Positions 52,401 to 62,000 of a DNA stretch of 64,000 nt are shown one piece after another (within the stretch, counting starts at the first letter, position 1; each line of letters begins with the position of its first letter). Origin of the DNA: Rhynchopus sp. YZ270_cl-10 (lineage: Eukaryota; Euglenozoa; Diplonemea; Diplonemida; Diplonemidae); assembly GCA_964035575.1 (NCBI GenBank), contig OZ037834.1, positions 1,395,598-1,459,597 on the forward strand. Direction: 5' to 3'. The translations under genes were made by a program, and so were the position numbers. The notes under the pieces are model-generated. The model was not told the origin of the DNA. It searched no databases and worked only from the letters and a program-made list of their open reading frames with translations.

Positions 52401-55204
52401 TGTTGGTGTTGTCTCGGTGGGGATGGCTGCGGGCTTGCCAGCATCTGTTGCTGCTGATACATAAACTGTTGCTGCTGCATCGCCATCTGATGGCGCATCT
52501 CCTGCAGTTCCATTTGTGACCGCATTTCTGATACTGCCGTCTGTTGTCCTCCTGAACCCTGTGTCAATAACGCAACCTGTTGTTCAGGGGTAAGTCCAGG
52601 GGTCAACCCGGAGAGGCCAGGGATTGCGATTTCCTCTTCTTCAATGGAGTCGTCTTCGCTTTCGGGGGTGGTAGTGGTGGCGGCCTGTTGTTTGCGGCGT
52701 TCTGCTCGTTCGCGAAGAGGTGACATAGAACGGCCCTGGCGGGTTTGGATGTCAACAAGCTTGATGTCCGGGATGACCTTATAATTGCTGGGTTTTTTGC
52801 GGTTGCAGTCCTTCAAAATGGCGGGTTTGGTTTTGACCTCAGTGCCCAACTCTGTGTTGGTGATGTGCTTGTAGATGTGGGGGAGGATTTTGAGGAAGCG
52901 GTGGCCGTCCATTTTGACCATGACAACAAGGAGGTCGAAGTTGTCGCGCATCTTGAGCCCAATCCAGATCTTGTCTTCGTCGGTGTAGATGTACAGCTTG
53001 GTGAGCTCTTTGATAGGAAGGAAACGGCGGATGCGTTGACCGTTCATAGCAATGATCGTGTTCTGGTTAAGGAAGAGCGTCCGCTTTGCTGACCAGTGGC
53101 CTTCGTTGACTTTGCGGACAGGTGCTGCAAAGAATATTGCCATCCTCTGCAGTCGTCCTGAGAGGGCCGGAAACCCCCGCATCTCAGCCTCGGACACGTA
53201 GCGTAAGTTCAGAATAGGGTCGATGCCGTTTTTGTAGCGCGCATCCTCCTTCGCATCCTCGTTGCGCTGCTTGATGCTCGCAGCAGTGCGCTCCCTCTCG
53301 AGCTTCTCCTTCTCCTTCTCCTTCTGCCGCTGCTTCTTCTTCGTCTCCTGCTTCCGCTTTGCAATCTCAGTGTTCTTTTGGATTGTGCTCAGCAGCGCAG
53401 AGTTCAGATTCAGCTGCGCCTGCGACGGCTGCGGTGGGGGGATGTTTGAGGAGAAGGAAAACGCTGTCGGGTAGGACGACAATGAGGGGAACTGGGTGCC
53501 GGGCTGTGGGTGCACCTGCAGTGGTGTTGGTGGGTAGGCGGTGTGCGGTGTCTGCGAGGGCATGGCGATGGGGTCAGGCTGCACGTACATTGGCTGTGGG
53601 GTGTGTGTTGGGAAGGCGGGACGCTGTGGTGGCGATGCCACCTCCTGCGGATATGCTGCAGGCACGTCTGGTGGCGATGCTACTGGCACAGATACGATCG
53701 ACTGTATGGCAGGAAGGCTTTCCACTGTTGGCACCGGCACTGGTGCTGGCTGTGACACGTGCACGGGAGTGGGTGCTACAGATGGCGGCTCTGAAGGCGG
53801 CACTGGGGCGACCACTGCAGGCTGTACTACAGGCTGGACAACGGGTTGAACAACGGGTTGTACGACAGGTTGTACGACAGGCTGCACAACTGGTACCACA
53901 GCAGGTGTCGGTGCTGCAACTGGTGTAGGGACGGTAACAGGCGCAGTCCCCACACTCCCCGTCAGACTCGCTCCACCCTCCGTCGCCAACTTCACATTCT
54001 TCTCCAACACCGGCGGCGCCTCCCCATCATCCAGCTGCAGGACATACGCCAGCCCTGCGCTGAACTGCTTCAGCTGCAACACCTTTCCCTGCCTGCCGTT
54101 GTACTTCACCTGCGAGAGACTGTGTATCTCTAGTTTATCCCCCACTTTGTACTTCCCGGAGAGATCCGCAGCGGCAAGGTTCGTGTCGCGGATGGGGACG
54201 TCCTTCGGTTTGTTTGGCAGCTTCACGGTGTACGTCTTGCCATAGATGTTTTTGTCTTCCTTGGTGATGGTACCCTTGACACCGTTCAGGGTGGTGTCCT
54301 TCTTCAGGCCCTGCACTGTGACCGTGCTCCCTACCGCCATCGGCGCAACTGTGCACGTCGGGGGGAGCAGGTTCTCGACACGCCCTTCGATCTTGACCTT
54401 CAGGTGCTGCACACCGTTGCGCATCATGGTCCCCTCAACACGTCCTTGCTTGCCGTCAACAAGACCACCCGCGTTTCTGACAGTAACCAAGCACTGTTCG
54501 CTGGGAATCGGCCCACCTGTGGTGAGGATCTTCAAATTCTTGACATGAACTGGAAACTTCCCCAGCTCCTTCTGGTCATACGGTTTGAACCCCAATGATG
54601 CCACACTCGATTTGTACGACGAAAACTCGCTTTCATTAATCTGCACCTTGGGCAGCTTCTTTGCCCCTGGGCTTGGGGTCTTGTACCCCACCACCATAGC
54701 TTTGCATCCGTTCAGACAGGCCAGCTTCTCTAGCCCCTGCAGCTGCACCATTCCCTTAATGAACACACCTGGGGTGTCACTGCTTGGCGCAGGGATGTCC
54801 TTCCCAAAGCGTTCCGAGGTGACCTTGAGGTGGAGATGGGGTGCACCTTGGCCTTCCTTCTTTTTGCCGTCTGTTTTGTCTGTGAGGGCGACGAAGGACT
54901 CCCAGGGAACGCCTTTGTACATGTCTGCGAGGTCTGCTGTGCCTTCTGCAACAGAGTTCCCACCCTTGGTGACCACTTTGATCTCTATCTTGGGGATCTC
55001 CTTCGTCGTGACATTGAGGAAGCGGAGGGTGTCGTTGTACTTCGGCGCAAGGTCGCCCTTCTCCGACAGATTCGTCTCCTTCGTTTTGTTCGCAAACTTC
55101 AACTCAACCTTCACCTGACTTCCTCCTCCAAGAAGCTTCTTCTGCTCACGCAGATCCACAGCCTTCACCACCTCGACATTGACGTTCACTGCCGCAGCCG
55201 ACAT
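49442..55204 (-). CDS. Large multidomain protein: C2, SH3-like repeats, PH-like, inactive caspase-like domain
   Basis: A 1920-residue single-exon frame. Visible order: C2-like domain 1-125 (VNVEVVKAVDLREQKKLL), then three SH3/KOW-like repeats at about 145-410, each with a LNG or YNGRQGKV turn. A QPVV tandem repeat at 438-461 and Pro-rich linkers to 600 precede a charged coiled coil at 608-658. A PH-like domain follows at 668-800 (RTLFLNQNTIIAMNG, KIWIGLKMRDNFDLLV). A Gln-rich coil is near 930-960. A caspase/metacaspase-like domain spans 1035-1245, with GDVLFLYLSGRGDGSG and CVVFVDAHPATS where active members have SGHG and DxCHSG. Both catalytic residues are therefore replaced (His to Arg, Cys to His or missing). 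Then come a Sel1-like repeat 1311-1355, an SH3_15-like domain near 1490-1531 (GATGTVLAVDEANNVKVAF) and a Gly-rich tail. The product is probably a scaffold at membranes. Its first 270 residues are duplicated in the chimeric gene upstream. Confidence 0.85.
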   Translation of the reverse strand: MSAAAVNVNVEVVKAVDLREQKKLLGGGSQVKVELKFANKTKETNLSEKGDLAPKYNDTLRFLNVTTKEIPKIEIKVVTKGGNSVAEGTADLADMYKGVPWESFVALTDKTDGKKKEGQGAPHLHLKVTSERFGKDIPAPSSDTPGVFIKGMVQLQGLEKLACLNGCKAMVVGYKTPSPGAKKLPKVQINESEFSSYKSSVASLGFKPYDQKELGKFPVHVKNLKILTTGGPIPSEQCLVTVRNAGGLVDGKQGRVEGTMMRNGVQHLKVKIEGRVENLLPPTCTVAPMAVGSTVTVQGLKKDTTLNGVKGTITKEDKNIYGKTYTVKLPNKPKDVPIRDTNLAAADLSGKYKVGDKLEIHSLSQVKYNGRQGKVLQLKQFSAGLAYVLQLDDGEAPPVLEKNVKLATEGGASLTGSVGTAPVTVPTPVAAPTPAVVPVVQPVVQPVVQPVVQPVVQPVVQPAVVAPVPPSEPPSVAPTPVHVSQPAPVPVPTVESLPAIQSIVSVPVASPPDVPAAYPQEVASPPQRPAFPTHTPQPMYVQPDPIAMPSQTPHTAYPPTPLQVHPQPGTQFPSLSSYPTAFSFSSNIPPPQPSQAQLNLNSALLSTIQKNTEIAKRKQETKKKQRQKEKEKEKLERERTAASIKQRNEDAKEDARYKNGIDPILNLRYVSEAEMRGFPALSGRLQRMAIFFAAPVRKVNEGHWSAKRTLFLNQNTIIAMNGQRIRRFLPIKELTKLYIYTDEDKIWIGLKMRDNFDLLVVMVKMDGHRFLKILPHIYKHITNTELGTEVKTKPAILKDCNRKKPSNYKVIPDIKLVDIQTRQGRSMSPLRERAERRKQQAATTTTPESEDDSIEEEEIAIPGLSGLTPGLTPEQQVALLTQGSGGQQTAVSEMRSQMELQEMRHQMAMQQQQFMYQQQQMLASPQPSPPRQHQQQQQQPQHQPDSPTGPTAADYRQRITTLYHIHTPTKTPAEIEAILNQYLGAEHDLYESLLAKVRNSESLAPPAPASPRPASPTLPSPIPSPREVEPLVKIPGYSRALFVGAQGGGVEALSQWLTGQLRPTLRVLTSPTELVHQSVMGSVRWLGEGSRPGDVLFLYLSGRGDGSGLGLPGGGCVTATDLRVALLQDLPKGVRCVVFVDAHPATSIVSLQNRLVPGGRTASGLPGDAFEAEVVVISAAGGNIREAGCLTAAFLRIVQNVPVPSHNYLLTEMVAAFARQYGAAAPVPQIQSTTHIRGVAPFAVYGLPDDAPPSPGGSPHHSPHVSPQKFPEAAPSFSSVQQDTEKDEMVQVIQKSFAQADDPMHPNYVTAAGTVGAWLLEGSFGIVQDEQAAVRYLTVAAQAGDGPSIARLRRLGLDVNSPVQLSPIREPSPPPPLPVAPLDLPAHTVSNPTSTHSVVPAQSGNPEEARRIRGLLAAHFAAHAPQSLASVNSIIDEFRGREAQLLTLLRQRYPDGEWGDSTSTPPRPGSVVTVDADVAKVQAAVVASVSIAWAPQMTLYCGATGTVLAVDEANNVKVAFSDGRVNWWPAAVVTAETKERQEGPASHSLEAPIVRITLRMPVSDPMGLLAVTATLLSVEATELQLHPSQVTTQLRLRVMTTDQPALRVSRELVARCRDPMDTLRNALGAVSAEMETDDNDSRGLAMAGPPPPLTPLRVGPASVASASPPSAYGHSPSDKHEAAINELRSQVERLETRKKRPKRRSTSTSNAARKGYTGTPTRRGGGGAVSSPRRPVPGGKLADVHRTLYGAAALPAQHVASARDAAWEVMTHDERNREEERQATRLRFEETGRGEGGGGLQAPSSVASVPSAPRSRAAAARGLSPPRPLNSVGSVGGGGNGGSGGGGGAFSTALPPNAAQQLLTILDASSVGPGGGGGGGGGGSAKNIPSPAFDVQNLQDRANTQRSLNMFRQKEAARRH

Positions 55205-55877
55205 TGCAAACCCCTAAAAGAGAGAAGGAGGGAGGGGAGGAAAAAGAGGGAAGGGACCGAGCCTACTCTAAATCCGCTTTACTGAAGCGTCGTTACCATG
55301 GGTAGGAACGGGGTGGAGAGAAGGGGGTGGGTGTGGTTGTGTCTGTTTGGGGGGGTGCGTTACTTGAGTGGTGTAAAGTAGACGGTTGGGAAATGAAGGG
55401 GGTGGGTGTGAGGAGGAGGACGTCTTAAAGAAAGGAATAAGCGAAGTTGAAGGTACAAACGTCTCTGAGGAGGTAAGCACAGAGGAAAGAATAAGTGAAA
55501 ATAAAAGGAACAAAAAAAAAAAGCGGCCACACTGCTCCGGCAGCGCTAACCGACGAAGTAGCCTTGTGATGAGAGAAGTACACAAAAAATTTTTAGAAAA
55601 AATCGACAACTCAATGCCACGCTGTGCCTAGCAATATAAACAGAGAATACTTTTCGGTAAGATGAACCGAGGCTTCACTGTGTTGAGTCGCCGAAAAAGA
55701 AGAAAAAAAAAGGGTGCAAGCACCACTTCCAATCGTTTACTTTTTTGTTGGAATTCTAATCACATTGCAAAGTGAAAAAAAGACCCGCGATAATATAAGA
55801 GAAAAGGGGGCTAGACTTTATTATTCGCAACATATTTTATCTCAGAGACCTCACCTGGCGTAGCAAAGCTACTTAAA
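55205..55877. other. Intergenic, upstream part duplicated
   Basis: 55205-55299 matches 58087-58181 almost exactly, and 55610-55790 matches 58540-58725. So the duplication that made the chimeric gene took leader and upstream DNA as well. A family C-like stretch lies at 55443-55482. Confidence 0.75.
55655..55693 (-). repeat. Family A variant
   Basis: CGG/CCG ends, AAGATGAACCGAGGC start. Duplicated at 58591-58629. Confidence 0.6.
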
Positions 55878-58086
55878 CTAGTTTACAGTATGTAGGGGTG
55901 GTTCTTGCGGAGAATCTGTCCCGAATATGGGCTGTGGGGCGTGGGTTTCAATTGCTGTCGGTTGTCCCTGCACATCCATCGCCTCCTGTGCCGGCTCATC
56001 CACCGCCACCGTCAGAGCCTCGATTTCCTCTTCCATCAGACCAACAGACTTCGCCTCTGTGCTATCGGCAGGCGTAGTGCTGACAGTGCTGGGTGCCGTG
56101 GGTGTTGCCTGCTCTGTGTGTGGAACCCAGGACGCCCAGGTGGTGTGCATCTTTTCGTTGAGTTTGCGCTGCAGAACCGAAGCGAGGGCAGGGAGGTGGT
56201 CCACAGCAGCGTCAGCAGCAACGTCGATGTCTGTATTTGTATTGGTGTTATTTTTTCGACAACCCTTTTCTCCTCTACAGAACCTAAAAAGAGACGTTGA
56301 AAGTGCAAACATCTCAGATGATAGGAATGGAAAAAGAAAAGAAAGAAAACTTGAAAGACTAATGTGTCTCTCGTGCACACACATTCGGAAGATAGTACGA
56401 GGAGGAAAACAAGAAACACAACACAACCCCCATACCCAAACACATCCGCACCGCATCTGGCAGCGAGACATCCTCACCTACCCCAAAAAGCAGCTTTGTT
56501 GCTGCGTGTGTGTCGAAGACGTCTGAGGGTGCACAGCCGTACCTCTCTAGCAGGGAAGGCAGCACCCCAGGTGTCACATGCATTGCAAAGGTGACGTCGG
56601 GACGGGCAAAGAGGTGTGCAAGCATCAACATCTCCCTGGACACGGTGTGGTCCCCCAAACACCGTGCCCCAGCGACGACGACAATGTCCACCAGCCTCTT
56701 CCCTCCTCCCTCTGTTGCCAACCCGACCACCTTCCGACGCGCTTCGTCCACCACCCCAAGCGCCATCAGTCCTGCATCACCTTGCACAGCCCTCCCCACC
56801 GCCTCCACATGCACGCTGCCCTCCTCCCTTTCCATCACTGTGTCTGTGGTATCCCATCTCCGTTCGGACGCAGAACGGCACCCTTCACTGCTTGGCGAAG
56901 GTGAGCACGCATCGTCCGGGTGGCTGTGGTTCCTTCCAGCGAGCTCCATGGTGTGCGCTATCTCTAGGTTATCCACCACTTTGTACTTCCCGGAGAGATC
57001 CACAGCGACTGCAACTGGTGTAGGGACGGTAACAGGCGCAGTCCCCACACTCCCCGTCAGACTCGCTCCACCCTCCGTCGCCAGCTTCACTTTCTTCTCC
57101 AACACCGGTAACACCTCCGCATCCAGCTGCAGGACATACGCCAGCCCCGTGCTGAACTGCTTCAGCTGCAACACCTTTCCCTGCCTGCCGTTGTACTTCA
57201 CCTGCGAGGTACTGTGTATCTCTAGTTTATCCCCCACTTTGTACTTCCTGGAGTACCTCTTGTACGTCTTGCCGTAGATGTTTTTGTCTTTCTTGGTGAT
57301 GGTACACTTGACGCCGTTCAGGGTGGTGGCATTCTTCAGGCCCTGCACTGCGACCGTGCTCCCTACCGCCAAGCACTGTTCGCTGGGAATCGGCCCACCT
57401 GTGGTGAGGATCTTCAAATTCTTGACATGAACCGGAAACTTCCCCAGCTCCTTCTGGTCATACGACTTTAACCCCAATGATGCCACACTCGATTTGTACG
57501 ACGAAAACTCGCTTTCATTGATTTTCACCCTCAGCAGCTTCTTTGCCCCTGGGCTTGGGGTTAGGTACCCCACCACCATCGCTTTGCAGCCGTTCAGACA
57601 GGCCAGCTTCTCTAGCCCCTGCAGCTGCACCATTCCCTTAATGAACACACCTGGGGTGTCACTGCTTGGCGCAGGGATGTCCTTCCCAAAGCGTTCCGAG
57701 GTGACCTTGAGGTGGAGATGGGGTGCACCTTGGCCTTCCTTCTTTTTGCCGTCTGTTTTGTCTGTGAGGGCGACGAAGGACTCCCAGGGAACGCCTTTGT
57801 ACATGTCTGCGAGGTCTGCTGTGCCTTCTGCAACAGAGTTCCCGCCCTTGGTGACCACTTTGATCTCTATCTTGGGGGTCTCCTTCGTCGTGACATTGAG
57901 GAAGCGGAGGGTGTCGTTGTACTTCGGCGCAAGGTCGCCCTTCTCCGACAGAATCGTCTCCTTCGTTTCGTTCGCAAACTTCAACTCAACCTTCACCTGA
58001 CTGCCTCCTCCAAGAAGCTTCTTCTGCTCACGCAGATCCACAGCCTTCACCACCTCGACATTGACGTTCACTGCCGCAGCCGACAT
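55878..58086 (-). CDS. Chimeric gene: C2/SH3-like front joined to EXD1-like middle
   Basis: Two exons are inferred: 58086 down to 56436 (donor GTATGG), a 205-nt intron, and 56230 down to 55878. Total 667 residues with an open frame throughout. Residues 1-380 are nearly identical to the start of the 1920-residue protein, less two in-frame losses (after SEQCL and after IYGKTY). At about residue 381 (LEIAHTMELAG) the sequence switches to the EXD1-like gene next door. It then copies its second pseudo-exonuclease module, including the intron at the same phase-1 position. Exon 2 ends in new sequence (HTVN and stop) where homology runs out. There is no sign of decay, so the duplication is recent. 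Whether it is translated is unknown. The C2 and SH3-like part could compete with the parent protein for partners. The fusion point lies at a short shared string, CTATCTCTAG, suggesting microhomology-driven recombination. Confidence 0.8.
56361..56385 (-). repeat. Family B hairpin in the chimeric gene's intron
   Basis: AATGTGT/ACACATT perfect inner stem, loop CTCTCGTGC. The matching hairpin in the parental intron is cut off at its loop by the 180-bp repeat. Confidence 0.7.
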
Positions 58087-58362
58087 TGCAAACCCCTAAA
58101 AGAGAGAAGGAGGGAGGGGAGGAAAAAGAGGGAAGGGACCGAGCCTACTCTAAATCCGCTTTACTGAAGCGTCGTTACCACACGGGTGTGTGTAGGGTTG
58201 CTTTTTGAGAGAAGATCTGGCGTTGTTTTAGTGTTAAAAAGAGGGAAGGGGGGGACGTTGAGGGGGAAAACAATGATATTGGAAATAGTGCACATTTCTA
58301 AGTGTTCTGACTCTATCGTTGAATGTTCTTTGACGGATGGAAAGACAAAAGAAATATAAAGG

Positions 58363-58469
58363 GAAGTTGAAAAGTGCAAAACGCCCCACCGTACACCGGC
58401 GGACGCAGACACTGCTTCTCCACGGGGTTATCGAACCCCAGAGAGCACTTCATTGGCATGCATACGGTT
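58363..58469 (-). repeat. Family C plus T-arm-like composite
   Basis: GGACGCAGACACTGC, then CTCCACGGGGTTATCGAACC and CCAGAGAGCACTTC. The second hairpin pairs as CACGGGGTT/AACCCCAG only in part. Confidence 0.65.
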
Positions 58470-58590
58470 ACCACGAGGGAGGTTGTAAGGAACATAACCA
58501 TTGCCCCAAATATAAAAATAAAATAAACTTGACATCGCAATGCTACGCTGTGCCTATAAACACATAACAATATGAATCGAGAATACTTTT

Positions 58591-58629
58591 CGGTAAGATG
58601 AACCGAGGCTTCACTGTGTTGAGTCGCCG
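58591..58629 (-). repeat. Family A variant, duplicated copy
   Basis: Identical to 55655-55693 over the hairpin. Confidence 0.6.
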
Positions 58630-58742
58630 AAGAAGAAAAAAGCGTGCAGACACCATTTCCAATCGTTTGCTTTTTTTTGTTGGAATTCTAATCACATTGC
58701 AAAGTGAAAAAAAGACCCACGATGGGTAGTAGCTGGATTATT

Positions 58743-58826
58743 GTGATAATTGCCCATCATAACACATAATACACAATACAGCTATATTGTGATGTATATC
58801 ATGTATTACGATAGAAAATCATCGCA
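58743..58826. mobile_element. Palindromic MITE, copy 2
   Basis: Same family as 45347-45425, with the shared block ACACATAATACACAATACAG. The right arm has diverged. Confidence 0.7.
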
Positions 58827-58918
58827 ATAGCCACCGCTAGCGATGGGGGGGGGTGGGTGGGAAAACCAGCACAACGGAAGTAATGGAGGTGCCCTGAGGA
58901 CAAAAAATTCTATTTACT

Positions 58919-59050
58919 CAGTCCTATTCGCGGTCCTTGACCTCTCCCCCTTCCCCCCCAAAAGATGGGGTAAAGTACCACTTTATTTTGAACCATTTTT
59001 TCTGAAAATGGGGGTAAAGTTGGGGCGGTCAAGAACCGTGAATAGGACTG
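58919..59050. mobile_element. MITE with 24-bp inverted repeats
   Basis: CAGTCCTATTCGCGG at the left and its near-perfect inverse at the right, both continuing into CCTTGACC or TCTTGACC. It lies 26 bp downstream of the EXD1-like stop codon, so probably in that gene's 3-prime region. Confidence 0.8.
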
Positions 59051-59075
59051 TTTATGTTAGTTATTCTTTTGTCTC

Positions 59076-62000
59076 TCACCTCCGCGCACCCACACGGCGC
59101 CGCTTTGGCTCGGGGCAGTCCAGCTCTCTCTCCTCCTCATCCCCCTTCACGCGAGGCACACCCTTCGCAAAGCGCTTGCACAGCACAGCACACCCCTTCT
59201 TCACTATTTCAGGGTAGACGTGTTCAGCTCGCCACCCTGTTGCAAGCCAGCCTTCTTTAGGCACAGAGTTGGCCCGCCCACCGGAGAACACAGTAGTGAG
59301 GAGGTGTTGGGTGAGACGAAGAAAAGGGGGCGGCACGGCGACGGAGGGCTGGATGCGGAGGCGGGCGGCAACATCATTGACAAATGGCTCGATTAGCGCG
59401 ATGCATTCGTTGTGCAGTGCCCTATCCTCCAGGATACGGAGCACCTCTGCAGACAGTCTCGGGGGTACTGTGGGTGGCTTTCGGAGGTACGGTGCGGTTG
59501 CCTGCTGTGAGTCCTCCTCCACCCACGCAAGACGGCCGCGCTCGCGGAGCACCTCACGCATCTTCACCACTAGCTTCGGCAAAAATCGCACCGCAAGCGC
59601 TGCATGGCGGAGATACGGACCTGACAAAGGACGGCGACGGTATGCATCGTTCCTGATCTCATATCGACCCATATGCAATTGATGGTCTGTGAAGGGTTTA
59701 AGGTTGGAAGAGGGGAGGGGAGGAGAGAAAAGAAGTTTACACAATGGACTCCTTCTGGCAAAGGAGTGGGTTAAAAAGAGGGGAGGGGGGCAACCAACTC
59801 CCCCTTTTCAGAAGGGATTAAGTTGCCCTGTTCCCATAAGGAGTGAACCATGTCGTTAAGATGATCCTTAGCATGTTGTGTTTGGTGTTTAGAATTGTAG
59901 CAGGTGGAGGTAAAGAAAAGTGGTCAGAACAGTAAAGAATTTGATCAATATGATGAAATAACGACATACCCAAAAAAACGCTGACAACCTGTTGTATGGA
60001 TGTGTTGCTTGTGCAGGGGTCTTCTTCTTCACGGATGTGGACAAATTTTGCGCATATTTCAGTGTCGAATATGAGTGCCGGGACTGTCCCATATGCACGA
60101 AAGATCTGCTCCAGCTGTGCGGCTGCCCCGTGCACCGCGAAGGTGATGTCCTGTCTCCCAAAGAACGGCTGCATCTTCGGGGCCTTGGGGTCTGCCCTAA
60201 GCAAGATCGCATCCACCACGAACGTCATCTCCGCTATCTGTAGAGACATGAGGCACAGCTTCCGCGCAACCTTTACCCCAAGCCCTATCACCTGCGGGTT
60301 TGCCATGTCCACAGGGCCCACCGCTGCTACCATTTCTTCAAAGGCAGCTGCGTCTTTGACGTACGTACTGTGCGCCTCCTCGTGCACAGGAGCGTCCACC
60401 GGAGGGGGTGTCACATCCGGCACCGGAGGGGGTGTGACATCCGGAGGGGGTGTTGCCTGCACCCGAGGTACGTCCTGCACCACACTGTTCTGGACAGTGT
60501 CGGGGGAAAAGCACACCTCCTCGTCCTCGTCCTGGTCCTCTTCCTCACCTGGGAGGTCATCCTCTATGGGGCTGACCATCTGGAAGTCCTCTGCAAGGCT
60601 GGAGGTGCGGGTGAACGCAGGAATGGAGAGGGCAGGGAGGTGTGTGCTTGTGTTGGACGCCGCTGCCATCCGCCTCAGTGGTGGTTCTTGCGGAGAAGAT
60701 GCCCTGGATAATGTGGGCTGTGGGGCGTGGGTTTCAATTGCTGTCGGATGTCCCTGCACATCCACCGCCTCCTGTGCCGGCTCATCCACCGCCACCGTCA
60801 GAGCCTCGATTTCCTCTTCCATCAGACCAACAGACTTCGCCTCTGTGCTATCGGCAGGCGTAGTGCTGGCAGTGCTGGGTGCCGTGGGTGTTGCCTGCTC
60901 TGTGTGTGGAACCCAGGACGCCCAGGTGGTGTGCATCTTTTCGTTGAGTTTGCGCTGCAGAACCGAAGCGAGGGCAGGGAGGTGGTCCACAGCAGCGTCA
61001 GCAGCAACGTCGATGTCTGTATTGTATTGGTGTTATTTTTTCGACAACCCTTTTCTCCTCTACAGAACCTAAAAAGAGACGTTGAAAGTGCAAACATCTC
61101 ATCATTGATGATAGGAATGGAAAAAGAAAAGAAACAAAACTTGAAAGATTAATGTGTCTCTCGAATGTGAAACGCGCACATCTCGACCTATTTGGTGAGG
61201 CGTGGCTCTGCAGCGCGGTTCGTCCCTAGAACCGCAAAAGTGTGTTCAAAATGCTTTGTTTATATTTCCTTCATCTCATGATGCGACAAAACAAGAAACA
61301 CAACACAACCCCCATACCCAAACACATCCGCACCGCATCTGGCAGCGAAACATCCTCACCTACCCCAAAAAGCAGCTTTGTTGCTGCGTGTGTATCGAAG
61401 ACGTCTGAGGGTGCACAGCCGTACCTCTCTAGCAGGGAAGGCAACACCCCAGGTGTCACATGCATTGCAAAGGTGACGTCGGGACGGGCAAAGAGGTGTG
61501 CAAGCATCAACATCTCCCTGGACACGGTGTGGTCCCCCAAACACCGTGCCCCAGCGACGACAACAATGTCCACCAGCCTCTTCCCTCTTCCCTCTGTTGC
61601 CAACCCGACCACCTTCCGACGCGCTTCGTCCACCACCCCGAGTGCCATCAGTCCTGCGGCACTGCGCACAGACATCCCCACCTCCTCCGCATACATGCTG
61701 CCCTCCTCCCTTTCCATCAGTATCCATCTCCGTTCGGACCCTTCACTGCTTGGCAACGGTGAGCACGCATTGTCCGGGTGGCTGTGGTTCCTTCCATTCG
61801 CAAGCTCCATGGTGTGCGGTGCACACACATTGTCGAGCACCGCGCTTTGAAGCGCCTTGCTCTCGGGGGTGCCCGCTAGGTGTCGATAAACATGCTCACA
61901 ACGCCAAGGCAGTTCGCGGTAGTCCTCTGCAATACGACGGCACAGAACATCCACTGTGGGAACGCATCTGAGGGAAACGGAGATGGCACCAAGCATGTGG

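Larger units (their letters stand above)
58087..59075. other. Intergenic, duplicated upstream DNA plus small elements
   Basis: Contains the copy of the leader (58087-58181), a family C composite (58363-58469), a family A variant (58591-58629), a palindromic MITE (58743-58826) and a 132-bp MITE (58919-59050). No coding region. Confidence 0.65.
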
